Source: Planctomycetota bacterium
GTDB lineage: Bacteria > Planctomycetota > UBA1135 > UBA2386
Length of the DNA stretch: 64,000 bases
NCBI GenBank assembly: GCA_020638695.1
Contig: JACKIB010000013.1
Span: 80,950 to 144,949, forward strand
Reading direction: 5' to 3'
How positions within the stretch are numbered: position 1 is the first letter of the stretch; the number at the start of each line of letters is the position of its first letter. The notes under the pieces are model-generated. The model had not been told where the DNA came from, did no database searches, and saw only the letters and a program-made list of their open reading frames with translations. The translations under genes and the position numbers were made by a program. Shown piece by piece: positions 8,992 to 17,028 of the stretch.

Positions 8992-9542
8992 CCGGGCGTC
9001 AACACGTCACGCGCTTGCTGCAGGATGCGCGACGCGGCGACGCGCTGGCGGAGCAGGCACTGTTCCCGCTCGTCTACGAGCAGCTGCGTGGGATCGCCCG
9101 CGGCTATGTGAACGACGACCCCGCGGCGATGACTCTGCAGGCGACGGCGCTGGTGCACGAGGCGTACTTGCGGTTGTTCGACCGCGCATCGGTCGACGCT
9201 GTCGACCGGCAGCACTTCGTCGGGATCGCCGCCCGCGTCATGCGCCAGGTCCTGGTCGACCACGCGCGGCGCCGGCGCGCCGAGAAGCGTGGCGGCGGCC
9301 AACTGCGCGTGTCGCTCGGCGAGGTGGCCGCCGAGACGGTGGCCGGCGTCGACGTGCTGGTGCTCGAGGAAGCGCTGACGCGCTTGGAGACCCTGCACCT
9401 ACGTATGGCGAAGGTCGTCGAGTTGCGGGTGTTCCTCGGCATGTCGGTCGCCGAGACCTGCGCGGTGCTCGGCGTGTCGCGGGCGACCGTCGACAAGGAA
9501 TGGGCGATGGCCCGCGCCTGGTTGCGGCACGAACTGTCGTAG
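8988..9542 (+). CDS. ECF RNA polymerase sigma factor (planctomycete kinase-linked type)
   Basis: 184 residues. Region 2 is seen in LFPLVYEQLRGIARGYV...LQATALVHEAYLRLF, then the characteristic HFVGIAARVMRQVLVDHARRRRAEKRGG linker of the TIGR02999-like group. Region 4 forms an HTH (VVELRVFLGMSVAETCAVLGVSRATVDKEWAMARAWL). No anti-sigma gene adjoins it. Instead its ATG overlaps the stop of the Ser/Thr kinase gene, so control by phosphorylation is plausible. The secreted ELWxxDGT gene starts about 100 nt downstream and may be a target. Confidence 0.92.
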   Translation: MTGRQHVTRLLQDARRGDALAEQALFPLVYEQLRGIARGYVNDDPAAMTLQATALVHEAYLRLFDRASVDAVDRQHFVGIAARVMRQVLVDHARRRRAEKRGGGQLRVSLGEVAAETVAGVDVLVLEEALTRLETLHLRMAKVVELRVFLGMSVAETCAVLGVSRATVDKEWAMARAWLRHELS

Positions 9543-9645
9543 CTCGGAGAAATCCGTACGCATTCGCCGACTCGCGCGCGCATCCCCGGCAGAGCGGCGG
9601 CGCCGCCGCCAAGGACATTCCTCGCCCGAACACGCCCCACGAGCC

Positions 9646-11394
9646 ATGCCGACCACCCGCATCGCCTTCCTCCTCGCCCCGCTGCTGACCGCGCTCGCGA
9701 CACCCGCCCAGACCGTCCGCTTGGTCAAAGAGATCCGACCCGGAATCGCCGGATCCAACCCGACCGGCCTCACCGACTTCTCCGGCGCGCTGCTGTTCGC
9801 CGCGGACGACGGAACGCACGGCGCAACGCTGTGGCGCAGTGACGGCACGGACCCTGGCACCTTCATGCTGTCTTCCACCACCAGCAACGCGCCCGGCCGA
9901 CCGCGCAACATCTTCCCGTTCGGCGCCATCGCCCTGTTCTCGGGAACGGCTCAGGGTTCGGCCGACGAGGAACTGTGGAAGACCGACGGCACCCCGGGGG
10001 GGACCGTCTTGGTTCGGGAGTTCGTTCCCGGCAGCGCGGGCGGTCACCCACAGGGCTTCTGCCAGTTCCATGGCAAGGTCTACTTCCAGGCCTACACCGG
10101 AGCGACCGGCGAGGAGCTGTTCGTCACCGACGGGACCACCGCGGGAACCATGCTGGTCAAGGACCTCGATCCCAGTGTCGGCGGCCGCGGCCGACCGAAC
10201 TCGCTCACCGTGTGCGGCGATCAACTGTTCTTCGTCGCCGAGACCGCGGCCACCGGTAAGGAGCTTTGGGTCAGCGATGGCACCGGCGCCGGAACCCGGA
10301 TGGTCAAGGACATCTTCCCCGGCAAGGAGCCGTTCCTGGTCGCCCCGACCGACTTGGTGTGCCTGGACGGCAAGGTGTACTTCGCAGCCGACGACGGGAC
10401 CAACGGCCGCGAGCTCTGGGTGTCGGACGGCACCGCCCCGGGCACCGTGATGGTCAAGGACATCTTCCCCTTGGCGGGCAGCGGTCAACCCGCGGGAATG
10501 CACGTACACCGCGGGAAGATCTACTTCAGTGCCATCGACACCAACCAACACGGCAAGGAGCTGTGGGTGTCCGACGGCACGCCCGCGGGCACCCAGCTGC
10601 TGTTGGACATCCACCCGAGTGCAAGCTCGGATCCGATGTTCTTCCAAAGCGTCGGCCCGACCCTGTTCTTCCGCGCCAACGGCTTCATCGAGCACTACGA
10701 GCTGTGGAAGAGCGACGGCACCGCGACCGGCACGATCCGGATCAAGGACATCAACCCGGGCGGCGCCTCCTGGCCGGCCGACCTGACTCCCGTCGGCGAG
10801 CGGGTGTTCTTCAGCGCGCAGAATGGCGTGCCGCCGCAGGGCAACGGCAACGAGCTGTGGGTCTCGGACGGCACCGCGCTGGGCACGGTCTTGGTGAAGG
10901 ACATCTACCCCGGCTCGGGATTCAACTCGTCGTATCCCAAGGGCCTGGCACTGAGCTGCGGCCGCGTGTTCTTCCAGGCGCGCGCGAGCGACGACAACTA
11001 CGAGCTGTGGGTCGCGGAGCTCAACGGCCCGTCGGTCCAGTCGATCGGCCTGCCGTGCCATCCGGAGAACCCGACCCTGGACGCGACATTGCCGGTGTTG
11101 GGGTCCACCCTGACGGTGTCCGGGACCGGGCCGGCGAACCACTCCGGGTTCCTCGCCTTCTCGCTGCCAGCCGGCGCGTTCTCGCTGACCGGCGGGTGTC
11201 CGATCTACTTCGACCTGGCGCATAGTGTGCAGGCGAGCCTCGGCTCGACGCGCAACTTCGCGCTGCCGGTTGCGCTGCCGAACGACTCGTCGTTGGAAGG
11301 AGTATGCGTGGTCGGGCAGACGCTGTGGGTGCGTACCGTCCCCGGTCCGGTGTTCTCTACCAGCAACGGCGTGAGCTTGGCACTGGGGCGTTGA
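9646..11394 (+). CDS. Secreted ELWxxDGT-repeat protein
   Basis: 582 residues. The signal peptide is MPTTRIAFLLAPLLTALATPAQ. Eight repeats of about 48 residues follow, each with an [TE]L[WF]xxDGTxxGT motif (for example ELWVSDGTAPGT, ELWKSDGTATGT); a ninth is degenerate (ELWVAELNG). Repeats of this type build a beta-propeller or solenoid exposed outside the cell. The last 110 residues (from about SIGLPCHP to the end) form a separate beta-rich domain with paired Cys (GLPCHPE, GGCPIY, EGVCVVG), similar to C-terminal domains common on planctomycete secreted proteins. Binding partner unknown. The stop is followed within 6 nt by the palindromic repeat array. Confidence 0.87.
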   Translation: MPTTRIAFLLAPLLTALATPAQTVRLVKEIRPGIAGSNPTGLTDFSGALLFAADDGTHGATLWRSDGTDPGTFMLSSTTSNAPGRPRNIFPFGAIALFSGTAQGSADEELWKTDGTPGGTVLVREFVPGSAGGHPQGFCQFHGKVYFQAYTGATGEELFVTDGTTAGTMLVKDLDPSVGGRGRPNSLTVCGDQLFFVAETAATGKELWVSDGTGAGTRMVKDIFPGKEPFLVAPTDLVCLDGKVYFAADDGTNGRELWVSDGTAPGTVMVKDIFPLAGSGQPAGMHVHRGKIYFSAIDTNQHGKELWVSDGTPAGTQLLLDIHPSASSDPMFFQSVGPTLFFRANGFIEHYELWKSDGTATGTIRIKDINPGGASWPADLTPVGERVFFSAQNGVPPQGNGNELWVSDGTALGTVLVKDIYPGSGFNSSYPKGLALSCGRVFFQARASDDNYELWVAELNGPSVQSIGLPCHPENPTLDATLPVLGSTLTVSGTGPANHSGFLAFSLPAGAFSLTGGCPIYFDLAHSVQASLGSTRNFALPVALPNDSSLEGVCVVGQTLWVRTVPGPVFSTSNGVSLALGR

Positions 11395-11400
11395 CGCCGC

Positions 11401-11621
11401 GGTTCGGTGCAACGCTACGCGTTGCACGCTTCCCGCCGACGAACGCGGTTCGGTGAAACGCTACGCGTTGCACGCTTCCGCCGACGAACGCGGTTCGGTG
11501 CAACGCTACGCGTTGCACGCTTCCGTTGCACGCCGACGATCGCGGTTCGGTGCAACGCTACGCGTTGCACGCTTCCTCCGACGATCGCGGTTCGGTGCAA
11601 CGCTACGCGTTGCACCGAACC
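11401..11621. repeat. Tandem array of five palindromic ~45-bp repeats
   Basis: Units begin at 11401, 11447, 11492, 11544 and 11589, each opening with GGTTCGGTG. The core of each is an inverted repeat, GTGCAACGC-TAC-GCGTTGCAC (unit 2 has one mismatch, GTGAAACGC). The linker is CTTCCgCCGACGAACGC or CTCCGACGATCGC; unit 3 carries an extra GTTGCAC. The last unit (11589-11621) extends to a perfect 15-bp stem with a TAC loop (arm GGTTCGGTGCAACGC). The array lies between the ELWxxDGT stop and the TPR lipoprotein start. It may act as a terminator or REP-like DNA, or as a protein-binding array. Confidence 0.9.
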
Positions 11622-11646
11622 ACCGCGACCATGCGATACTCCGGTG

Positions 11647-12846
11647 ATGCGACTCGCACTGCACCGCTGGGTCTGGGCGCTACCCCTGTGCGCCTGCGGA
11701 CCCAACGCACCCACGCCGCCGGGGCCACCCATCAGCGGCGCGGCACAGCAAGTGACCCAGCCGCTCGACCCCCAGGCAGCGGCGCGCGCATTCGCCAAGG
11801 CCCAGCGACTGCGCCAGGAACGCAACTACACCGCGGCACTGGGTGCCGTGGAGGAGGGCTTGCTAGACGCGCCGAAGGACCCCGCAGCTCGCCGCCTGCG
11901 CGCCGAGTTGTTGCTCAACCTCGACCGGCCCGACGAGGCCGCGGCAATGCTCGAGTCGCTCCGCACCGAGTCGCCCAACGATCCGGTTGCGACCGGGTTG
12001 TTGGCCCTGACCCGACGTGAACAGGGCCGCACAGCGGACGCCCTCGCGCTGTTCGACTCGATCCCCGAGCGGATGCGACCGATTCGCGAGTACGCCGATC
12101 TGCTGACCCGCGCCGGACGCCACGAGGAAGCGAGCGCGTGGGTCGCCCGGTTGCTGGTCCGCGACCCCTGGCACGATACGGCCTACTACCAGCTCGCCTG
12201 CGTCGACCAGCGTCGGGGCCGAGAAGCCCAGGCGGCAGTGTGGGGCGAGCGACACCGCGCATTCGAGCTGGTGCGCTCGCACGACAACAGCATGCGCCAC
12301 GCCACCGCCACGGGCGCCGCCCCGTGCGCCCGCACGACGCTGGCCCGCTCGCTCGCCGAGAGGGGCATGTGGTATGAGGCGATGGCGCTGCTTTCCGCCG
12401 CCCTGCGCGAGGATCCGCGGTTGCAGGAGGCCGCCCGCATGTTTGCAGAGTTGTTGGGGAACCTGGGGCAGGGGACGAAGCGGGCGCAGGCACTGCGCCG
12501 CTGTGTCGAGTTGGCGCCGGATGACGCCGCACTCGCGGCCGAGCTCACCTCAGCCCAATCCGCGAAGGACCGCCCGATCCTCGAAGTCGCGCGCGAGCAC
12601 GCGGCGGCCGGACGGCGGGACCAAGCGCGCGCCGCCAGCCTGTTCGCCGCCAAGCGGAACATGAACGACACCGCCGCGCTGCTGCTGGTCGGCGAGTTGT
12701 GCAACCGGCCGGGCGATGCGTTCGTCCGCCTGTGGGCGTGGCGCCAGCTGCGCAAGTTGGACCCGGCGAATGCGTCCGTGGAACAGCGGGTGCGCGCCGA
12801 ATGCGAGCGCCTCGGCATTCCGGTGGCTTCCGTCGACGCCGGGTGA
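11647..12846 (+). CDS. TPR lipoprotein, paralogue of the one at 28892-30142
   Basis: 399 residues from ATG 11647. The signal sequence ends in a lipobox LCAC (acylated Cys17). A Pro-rich linker leads to TPR-like helical repeats (AFAKAQRLRQERNYTAALGAVEEGLLDAPKDPAARRLRAELLLNL and further units) to the end. The C-terminal half (ILEVAREHAAAGRRDQARA.SLFAAKRNMND, PGDAFVRLWAWRQ) is clearly similar to the lipoprotein at 28892-30142. The 3' end faces the CRTAC1 gene with only 4 nt between the stops, as in the second copy of this pair. It is probably a scaffold at the periplasmic face of the outer or inner membrane. Confidence 0.87.
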   Translation: MRLALHRWVWALPLCACGPNAPTPPGPPISGAAQQVTQPLDPQAAARAFAKAQRLRQERNYTAALGAVEEGLLDAPKDPAARRLRAELLLNLDRPDEAAAMLESLRTESPNDPVATGLLALTRREQGRTADALALFDSIPERMRPIREYADLLTRAGRHEEASAWVARLLVRDPWHDTAYYQLACVDQRRGREAQAAVWGERHRAFELVRSHDNSMRHATATGAAPCARTTLARSLAERGMWYEAMALLSAALREDPRLQEAARMFAELLGNLGQGTKRAQALRRCVELAPDDAALAAELTSAQSAKDRPILEVAREHAAAGRRDQARAASLFAAKRNMNDTAALLLVGELCNRPGDAFVRLWAWRQLRKLDPANASVEQRVRAECERLGIPVASVDAG

Positions 12847-12850
12847 ACGA

Positions 12851-14650
12851 TCACTCCTCCCGAACGGAGAGGATCTTCCCGGGAGCGACATCGGTCAGCG
12901 TGGTCGTTCCACGGCGCGGCCAATGCACTTCGATCCGGTCGATCCGCGGCGCGGTGCCGATCCCGAAATGCGGGCGCCGGTCGCTGACCGAGCAATAGGC
13001 CACCGCGCCGTGCACCACCGCAACCTGGCGGCGACCGCCGGCGTGCAGCTCGACCCGCGTGCCGATCGCGTCGCGGTCGCCCCGCTTCGGTTCGAGCCGC
13101 AGGGTGATCCAGCCGTTCGCGGTGCCTTCGTTGCGCAGCACCACTGGCCGGCCGTTGAGGTTGTTGATCACCACGTCGAGATCGCCATCGTTGTCCAGGT
13201 CACCCACCGCACTGCCACGGCCGCACAACTTCCGCGCGAAGTGTGCACCGGGATTCGGAAAGGCGTCGAATCGCCCCTTGCCATCGTTGCGCAGCAGCAG
13301 ATCCGGGACCCCGTACTGCTCGGAATACGGGCTTTGCTTGGTCGCCGGCTTCTGCCGCTCGACCTCGCCGTTGCAGACCAGGAGGTCGAGATCGCCATCG
13401 TTGTCGGCGTCGAACAGGTTCGGTGAGAACCCGGTGTACGGCAGGGTCAGCGCGTGCACTCGAGTGGCCTTCGACGCCTCTTCGAAGTACTTCCCGCGGT
13501 TGAGGTACAGCGCACACCCCTGGGTGCGCAGCACCGGGCTCACGACATCGATCCGACCGTCTCCGTCGATGTCGCCGACGTCGACTCCCATCGTCGATTC
13601 GCTGACGCCATCCGCGTCGTAGGCCAACCCGGAGAGCACCGACCGGTCGACGAACGTGCCGTCACCCCGGTTGGCGAAGTAGTAGTTCTCCATCGCGTCG
13701 TTGGCGACGAACACGTCCGGATGGCCGTCGCCGTCGAAGTCGACCGCCGCGAGCCCCATTCCACGGCCCGCCGCCTTGTGCGTCCCTGCCGCTTTGCTGA
13801 CCTCGCGGAACGTCCCGTCGCGGTTGTTGCGGTACAGCAGGTCCGCAGCGCCGCGGAATGCCAACGGCGAGTCGTAGTCGTTGCGCATCGCGCGCAGCTC
13901 GGCCGCGAGGTCGTAGCTGAGGTAGTTCTGCACGTAGATGTCCAACCAACCATCGCCGTCGAAGTCGAGGAACGCACACGCCTGGCCCAGGCCCGGGTTG
14001 TCGATCCCGGCCGACCGCGTGACATCGGTGAACTTCCCGTTGCCATCGTTGCGGTACAGTCGGTCGGCACCGAGGTTGGTGACGTACAGGTCGATGTCGC
14101 CGTCATTGTCGAAGTCCCCGGTGCAGCAACCCTGACCGTAGCCGCTGTCACCCACCCCCGCAGCCGCCGTGACATCGGTGAACGTGCCGTCCCCGTTGTT
14201 GCGGTACAGCACGTTGGTGATCTTGGGGTCGGCGGGCTCGGCGAGGTGGTTGCCGTTGACGAAATAGATGTCGAGCAGCCCGTCGTTGTCGAAGTCGAAC
14301 AGGGCAACACCCGCTCCCATGGTCTCGGGATACAGGCACCGGCCGGTGGCGCCGTTGCAGTGGGCGAAGGTGATTCCCGTGGCTTGCGTGATGTCGGTGA
14401 ACAGTCCACGCGGCGCGGCGGGCGTGGACCCGGACGGCGCGGGGTTGGGCGGGGTGGCGCGTGGTGCCGCTCGGTCGCTGCATCCGAACAGCACGACCGC
14501 GAGCAGCGCGGCGGCAACCCAGCGGACGCGGCGGGGCCGCGGAGTGTCGAAGCCACCGCGACGGTCGTCCGCGGGCGGACTCCCGACCGCTCGGTTTCCC
14601 GGTGATCCGAGAGTATCGGCAAACAGGCAGACTTCGCGACCGCAGCTCAT
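12851..14650 (-). CDS. CRTAC1-type lipoprotein: FG-GAP/VCBS propeller with ASPIC/UnbV domain
   Basis: 599 residues. The lipobox LFGC (Cys57) follows a hydrophobic stretch. The preceding region is long (44 residues), so the true start may be internal, but no ATG or GTG is closer. The mature part holds repeated Ca-binding-like loops (DFDNDGLLDIYFVNGN, DFDNDGDIDLYVTN, DFDGDGWLDIYVQN, DIDGDGRIDVVSP, DADNDGDLDLLVCNG) typical of an integrin-like beta-propeller. The last 85 residues (WITLRLEPKRGDRDAIGTRVEL...HFGIGTAPRIDRIEVHWPRRG) are an ASPIC/UnbV domain. Function in bacteria is unknown. It is tail-to-tail with the TPR lipoprotein and lies 26 nt downstream of a TMTC-like gene on the same strand. 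Confidence 0.92.
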   Translation of the reverse strand: MSCGREVCLFADTLGSPGNRAVGSPPADDRRGGFDTPRPRRVRWVAAALLAVVLFGCSDRAAPRATPPNPAPSGSTPAAPRGLFTDITQATGITFAHCNGATGRCLYPETMGAGVALFDFDNDGLLDIYFVNGNHLAEPADPKITNVLYRNNGDGTFTDVTAAAGVGDSGYGQGCCTGDFDNDGDIDLYVTNLGADRLYRNDGNGKFTDVTRSAGIDNPGLGQACAFLDFDGDGWLDIYVQNYLSYDLAAELRAMRNDYDSPLAFRGAADLLYRNNRDGTFREVSKAAGTHKAAGRGMGLAAVDFDGDGHPDVFVANDAMENYYFANRGDGTFVDRSVLSGLAYDADGVSESTMGVDVGDIDGDGRIDVVSPVLRTQGCALYLNRGKYFEEASKATRVHALTLPYTGFSPNLFDADNDGDLDLLVCNGEVERQKPATKQSPYSEQYGVPDLLLRNDGKGRFDAFPNPGAHFARKLCGRGSAVGDLDNDGDLDVVINNLNGRPVVLRNEGTANGWITLRLEPKRGDRDAIGTRVELHAGGRRQVAVVHGAVAYCSVSDRRPHFGIGTAPRIDRIEVHWPRRGTTTLTDVAPGKILSVREE

Positions 14651-14676
14651 GGCGGTCGATCATCGCAACCCGCCGG

Positions 14677-16854
14677 CTACTTCTCCAGGCGTTGGAGCAG
14701 CGACTGCATCGCGCTGCGCGTCGCTGGGGTGGCGCGCGGGTCGGCGAGTCGTTCGCGGAGCACACGCACCGCCTGTGCACGGTCGCCGATGGCCGCCAGC
14801 GAGGTCGCCACCGCCAACCAGATGCGGGGGGGCGGAGTCGGAACGTGGCGTAGGACCTTCTGCACCGACGCCAGCGCAGGGTAGTGTTGGCCGGATCGGG
14901 ACAATGCGACCGCGCGAAACAGCGCCAGGTACGGATCGCCCGGCAAGCGCCGCTCCCCCTCCGAGAGCATCGCCTCGAACTCCTCGTGGGCACCGACGTC
15001 GTCGAGCAGATCGAGCGCTTGTACGCGCAGCGACGCGAGATTCGGGAACCGCCGATCCACCACGCGCAGCACCTCGACTACCTCGTTGCGCTGCCGTGCG
15101 GCGGCGTAATGCCGCGCCAACCGGAGGTGCGGCTCCGGATCCCAGGGCTTGGAGTCGCGCGACAGCTTCAGATCGGCCAGTTGTGCGCGCCGATCGCCCC
15201 GGCGCTCGTGGATCCGCGAGCGGAGGAAGTACAGCGTTTCGCCGTGTTCGGGGCGAAACCTCGGGCTCGCCAGCGCCTGCGCGATCCGCGCCGCGGCGGC
15301 GTCTTCTTCGCGGATCGCCGCGGTGGCGTCACCGACCGACAGCAGCGCATCCCGGCGCCCCAGGTGCATGTAGGCCAAGTCGTTGAGTGGCAGCGGGTGG
15401 TCGGCGTCGGGGTGGACGTGCAGTGCGCGGTGCAAGTACTCCACCCACCGCCGCAGACACTCTTCGCCGCGCGGCCCGGCGAACCCGAGCGATTCCCCCT
15501 CGATCCGGAAGCCCCGACCCGCGGCCATCTGCATCCGCTGGGAGTGCGGCTGCGTCGCAGCCTCGTGGATGAACAGCGTGGTGTTGTCGTGCCAGACACC
15601 GCAACGCATCACGACCACGGCGAGGCACGCTACCAGCCAAGCGCCGAGGACGACGAGCAACACCTTGCCGAACCGCGGCGCCCGGCGAGCGAACTGTTGC
15701 GCCAGCCATGCGACCACCAGGCTGAGTCCGGCCGCCGGCGTGTACATCAGTCGCTCGCCGTAGATCGTCTCGATCCGCACGACCAGGTTCGCCGTCGTCG
15801 CCGCAAAGCCGAAGTACATCGCCGTGCCGAGGAACACTGCCGGATGCCGGCGCCCGAACCGCGTTCCGGCGATGAGTGCGCCGACGAGCACCGCGGCCGA
15901 AGCGAGAAAGCGCAAGTCCCCCCACGACTCGGCGAGCGGCAGCGAGTCGAAGCTGTAGTCCACGTGCAGCCAGAACGGCGCAAGCGACTGGCCCAGGCCG
16001 TGGCCCGCGACCACCAGCGCGGAGCGCAGCCGCGTACCGAGATCGCAGTCGATCAGCGGGTTGTTGACGACGCTGATCGGCAACTCGCGAGCCGTGACGA
16101 TCGGCAACCAGAGCGGGAGGAAAACCAGGAGCGGTAGGATGACCACTAGACTCACGGCCATCCACGCCGACCGCGTGGGCGTGGTCGAACCGTCATCCGA
16201 ACTCCGCCTGCGTCGCAGCCCCACGTACAGCGGGACGAACGCGATCCAAGCGAGCGCACTCTCCTTGGCGCCGAATGCCAGGAACAGGCAACACGCGGCA
16301 CCGGACGACCAAGCCAGTCGCCGGAGTCCCCGGCGGTCGACCGCGCGGTCGGCAGCCAAGGTCCCGGCGACTCCGAACACGAACGCCAACACCTCCGCCC
16401 GACCCACCAGGCTCAACACCGGATCGGAGCGCAGCGCGTGGCAGCCGAACACCGCCGCCCCCACGAGCGCCGGCCACGGAGAACCCACGACACGCGCGAT
16501 CAGCACCGCGATCAGCCAGGTCGCCAGCAGGTGTAGCAGCACGTTCACCAGCCGCTGTGCCACGGGCGGACTAGCGGGGTCGGCCGTCCCGAACACCGCG
16601 TTGACCAACGCGAAGCTCATCACCGTGGTCGGGCGGAAACCGCGACCGAGCACCACCGCGGTCTCCCCGTAGTACGACGTGAAATAGCGGCGCAATCCCT
16701 GCCAGCGGCCCACCATGTCGTTCGGCCCGGCCTCTCCCGGGGCCATCACGTAGTGCCGATCGTCGTAGGCGAACTGGTTGGCCAGCCCCCGCGCGTACGC
16801 TGCACCGACCAGCACGAGCAGCAGCGCCAACAAGACAGCGGGAGAGCGCGGCAT
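14677..16854 (-). CDS. TMTC-like polytopic membrane protein with TPR tail (GT-C-fold candidate)
   Basis: 725 residues. The first helix is followed by FAYDDRHYV (acidic pair typical of GT-C glycosyltransferase loop 1). Conserved segments are GRGFRPTTVMSFALVN, GRAEVLAFVFG, AKESALAWIAF, a TTANLVVRIETIYGERLMYTPAAG block resembling the ERLLYxPS signature of TMTC O-mannosyltransferases, and about ten membrane helices. Residues from about 440 onward are soluble TPR-like repeats. It shares these motifs with the proteins at 17029 and 26678. Lipid-linked sugar donor and acceptor protein are unknown. It is transcribed toward the CRTAC1 gene with a 26-nt gap and divergently from the next TMTC gene. Confidence 0.82.
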   Translation of the reverse strand: MPRSPAVLLALLLVLVGAAYARGLANQFAYDDRHYVMAPGEAGPNDMVGRWQGLRRYFTSYYGETAVVLGRGFRPTTVMSFALVNAVFGTADPASPPVAQRLVNVLLHLLATWLIAVLIARVVGSPWPALVGAAVFGCHALRSDPVLSLVGRAEVLAFVFGVAGTLAADRAVDRRGLRRLAWSSGAACCLFLAFGAKESALAWIAFVPLYVGLRRRRSSDDGSTTPTRSAWMAVSLVVILPLLVFLPLWLPIVTARELPISVVNNPLIDCDLGTRLRSALVVAGHGLGQSLAPFWLHVDYSFDSLPLAESWGDLRFLASAAVLVGALIAGTRFGRRHPAVFLGTAMYFGFAATTANLVVRIETIYGERLMYTPAAGLSLVVAWLAQQFARRAPRFGKVLLVVLGAWLVACLAVVVMRCGVWHDNTTLFIHEAATQPHSQRMQMAAGRGFRIEGESLGFAGPRGEECLRRWVEYLHRALHVHPDADHPLPLNDLAYMHLGRRDALLSVGDATAAIREEDAAAARIAQALASPRFRPEHGETLYFLRSRIHERRGDRRAQLADLKLSRDSKPWDPEPHLRLARHYAAARQRNEVVEVLRVVDRRFPNLASLRVQALDLLDDVGAHEEFEAMLSEGERRLPGDPYLALFRAVALSRSGQHYPALASVQKVLRHVPTPPPRIWLAVATSLAAIGDRAQAVRVLRERLADPRATPATRSAMQSLLQRLEK

Positions 16855-17028
16855 ACCGCGCCCAGGCTAACCCGGAGCGGCGGGGACCCGAATGCGGCGA
16901 TCCCGCAAAGTGGGCCGGCACTTCCAGGCGTCGATGCGCGGCAGGGACACCGGCAGAGCCATGGTGGCGCCGCAGGAAGTCGACACGCGATCGTCAGCGG
17001 GGCTCGGGTCGCGCGGTATACCACCCCC

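Noticed and set aside
9238..11427. 729-residue minus-strand open frame
   Set aside because: Antisense shadow of the ELWxxDGT and sigma genes; repetitive His/Arg/Val-rich translation without family features.
11401..11621. CRISPR array
   Set aside because: Spacer-like segments are short and repetitive themselves, the unit is a near-perfect palindrome, and there are no cas genes.
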